From Datisca glomerata (taxonomy: Eukaryota > Streptophyta > Magnoliopsida > Cucurbitales > Datiscaceae), in assembly GCA_003255025.1 (NCBI GenBank), contig QANY01005674.1, positions 1-64,000 on the forward strand: 64,000 nucleotides of DNA, in the 5' to 3' direction. Below, one piece after another: positions 62,455-64,000 of the stretch. How positions within the stretch are numbered: position 1 is the first letter of the stretch; each line of letters starts with the position of its first letter. Both the position numbers and the translations under genes were made by a program. The notes beneath the pieces are model-generated. The model was not told where the DNA came from, did not search any database, and was given only the letters and a program-made list of their open reading frames with translations.

Positions 62455-62753
62455 AACACCAAATATGCATAAACAAAAGAGAAGACAAAAAAAGGAACCA
62501 ACAAGGAAGTTGAAAAATAAGGACGGTCGGAGACTATCTCAGGCGTCATGTGTAGGCGTGTAGGGAAGATGGTAGAGACTCGCAATGGTGTGTGGAGCTC
62601 ACACATGGATGAGACGATCGGTGGCTAGGCTTCCTTCGTGGATGGGCGGTGAGAACAAAGGGCACTCCAAGGCTTATCCAAGGTGGAACCCTAAAAGAAA
62701 CACTAAACCCTAATTTTGAACGAAAAAGAGAAAACCTAGATTTGCAAGTGTAT

Positions 62754-62766
62754 GGCTCTAATGCCA
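62754..62766 (-). promoter_or_regulatory. Primer binding site of the Copia element
   Basis: The minus strand reads TGGCATTAGAGCC directly after the 5' LTR end, two bases away from the initiator tRNA-Met complement TGGTATCAGAGCC. Confidence 0.8.
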
Positions 62767-62926
62767 TGTTATTTGAGGTGAAAAGTATTGAATTCACTCT
62801 ACTATTATTGAAGAATGATGTACATATATATACAAAGCTATGAAACTATCTTAGGAAACTATAAAATTAGGATTTCTAGAATTAATCTAATTCACCAGCT
62901 AAATACTGTTGGAGCATTCTGTAACA
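62767..62926 (-). repeat. 5' LTR of the Copia element
   Basis: 160 bases; the minus strand starts TGTTACAGAATGC and ends AAATAACA. The ends form the inverted words TGTTA and TAACA. Confidence 0.85.
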
Positions 62927-63229
62927 AGGATGATTGAATTTGGTTTTAACCACTAAAAGAAATCTGTAAAGTCCGTGTACTAGATAAGACAGTCTCTCAG
63001 AAATTTGATGACATTTTTATATCTAAAACTCAAAGCAGTACAATCACAATGGATGCTTTCAGCATCCAACGAATTTCATTGAAATTGTCTAAGTGCATTT
63101 TTATTCATTACGAGTATTATATGCTAAATAGCACTCAATGACCGCGTTTTACAATAAAATGCAATGAAATTCATTCTTTAATGGGGGAAAAGGGCGGGGA
63201 ATGAAAATCTCATACCCTCCTAATTAAAC
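62927..63229. other. Spacer right of the Copia element
   Basis: Intron or intergenic DNA. No continuation of the LRR gene was found. Confidence 0.45.
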
Positions 63230-63596
63230 TAAAAAAAATTGAACAAAAATAAATCTTTCACAGCGCCTCTCTCTTCAACCCTCACTCTCTCGACGACAAA
63301 GCTCATACAGAGCTCTCTCTACGATGAAGCTCATAGAGCTTTCTCTTCACGAGGTGAAGCTCTCTTAGCGATGAAGCTTATAGCACCTCTCTTGTAGCTC
63401 TCTCTTTCAAATCTCTATTATCGATTCTCTCTTGTAGCTCTTTCTCTAAGCTCTCTTGTCTAGCTACCTCTCTCCGCTCTGCCCAGATATATCCCGCTTA
63501 TGGCTCTCTCTCGAAGCTCTTTATCTCAACTCTCTTTCTAAGCTCTGTGGTTTTCGTTTACTAGCCCGAACTCCTCCCAATCCCAGCCTCTCTCAG
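63230..63596 (+). other. Possible 5' leader exon of a gene running off the right edge
   Basis: A CT-rich region of 370 bases built on 'agctctct' words ends in 'tctctcag' followed by the donor-like GTAAATCC at 63,597. T-rich intron-like DNA follows. This is the usual shape of a plant 5' leader with first intron. The repeated 'agctctct' words, also seen at 63,905-64,000 and 51,300-51,440, could instead mark a low-complexity or TE region. No coding start is visible. Confidence 0.3.
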
Positions 63597-64000
63597 GTAA
63601 ATCCCTAATTCTAATCTTTTTATAGAAGCTTTATATTTTCCTTGCTTTTATCTGATTGTGCATATCTGTGTATAAGCTTTTCGAGGACTTCCTCTTTTTT
63701 GAAAGGATTAATCTTAAATTCATGCATGATTTTTGTGATTTTTGTATGGTTTTTTTGTTTTTTTGAGGTATGTCTGGTTTTTATGTTTTTGTGATTTTTG
63801 TCTAGTTTTTATGTTATTCAGAAGGATTTCCAGGTTGCTTTTGAGATGCTTTGGAGGTGATCTGGAGGTACTTTAATAGCAATGTAGGACTATATTAACA
63901 TCTCTCTTTACTAGGAAAAGCTCTCTCTGAACCTCTCTTGTATGTCTCTCTTGCAACTCTCCCAGCTCTCTAATGCAGATTCTATCTCGTAGCTCTCTAT
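63597..64000. other. Intron-like T-rich sequence at window edge
   Basis: T-rich DNA with three 'gatttttgt' repeats (63,735-63,800). More 'agctctct' words return at 63,900-64,000. No gene seen. Confidence 0.35.

Larger units (their letters stand above)
58239..62926 (-). mobile_element. Ty1-copia retrotransposon, antisense, degraded but nearly full length
   Basis: Minus-strand order: 5' LTR (62,926-62,767), primer site, gag, protease, integrase, reverse transcriptase, RNase H, polypurine tract, 3' LTR (58,392-58,239). Integrase before reverse transcriptase defines the Copia superfamily. The element is 4.7 kb, usual for the group. Every domain has stops or frameshifts. It sits in the intron after the fourth LRR exon. 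Flanking five-base words (gaaaa on the left, aggat on the right) do not match, so no target-site duplication is kept or the ends are off by some bases. Confidence 0.9.

Overview
This window is AT-rich plant nuclear DNA. It has no operon-like gene packing, and almost all of it is decayed transposable elements, an old integrated plant pararetrovirus and repeat copies. The evidence for a plant is tRNA-Met type primer sites, Ty1-copia and plant L1-type LINE polyprotein fragments, a caulimovirid relative, an antisense piece of the plastid gene atpB, and a leucine-rich-repeat receptor-kinase fragment with 72-base exons. An angiosperm, probably a eudicot, is most likely; the species cannot be fixed by eye. 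No intact host gene, tRNA, rRNA or CRISPR array was seen.

Region 1-13,040. Repeat block E with an LTR (1-1525) is followed by a plus-strand LINE that starts near 2640. The LINE is cut at 3300 by a solo-LTR-like element (3301-12,670). That element is itself cut by a 7.36-kb endogenous pararetrovirus (3787-11,145). The LINE resumes at 12,676 with its RNase H part. This is a three-level nest. The virus carries movement protein, coat protein with CCHC knuckle, protease, reverse transcriptase and RNase H remnants in the order of petuvirus/florendovirus-type caulimovirids, then its own promoter, polyadenylation signal and leader. A 50-base direct repeat bounds it.

Region 13,041-27,620. Block S1 (7.9 kb, non-coding, with an antisense LTR and a 640-base pyrimidine tract) is followed by antisense LINE pieces (3' UTR, RNase H, RT, and a duplicated endonuclease/linker). 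The plastid atpB piece lies among them. AT-rich block R1 comes next.

Region 31,038-50,177. The same blocks recur in the same order and orientation: E2 with LTR, then F1, a tandem pair of about 1.7-kb units (D1, D2), S2, an antisense LINE, and R2. E3 with LTR and F2 follow again at 54,135-56,850. The common order suggests an ancient duplication with a unit of about 23-24 kb (after subtracting the virus), later scrambled by insertions.

Region 57,000-64,000. Four LRR exons of a receptor-like kinase pseudogene (one frameshifted) are followed, in the next intron, by an antisense Ty1-copia element (58,239-62,926) with short LTRs. A pyrimidine-rich segment with a possible 5' splice donor lies at the right edge and could be the 5' leader of a gene outside the window.

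Nothing here clearly represents a new functional system. The points most worth checking are the virus with its terminal redundancy and nesting, and the unexplained multi-copy S/D/E/R block architecture. Identity figures are rough hand counts over short stretches.
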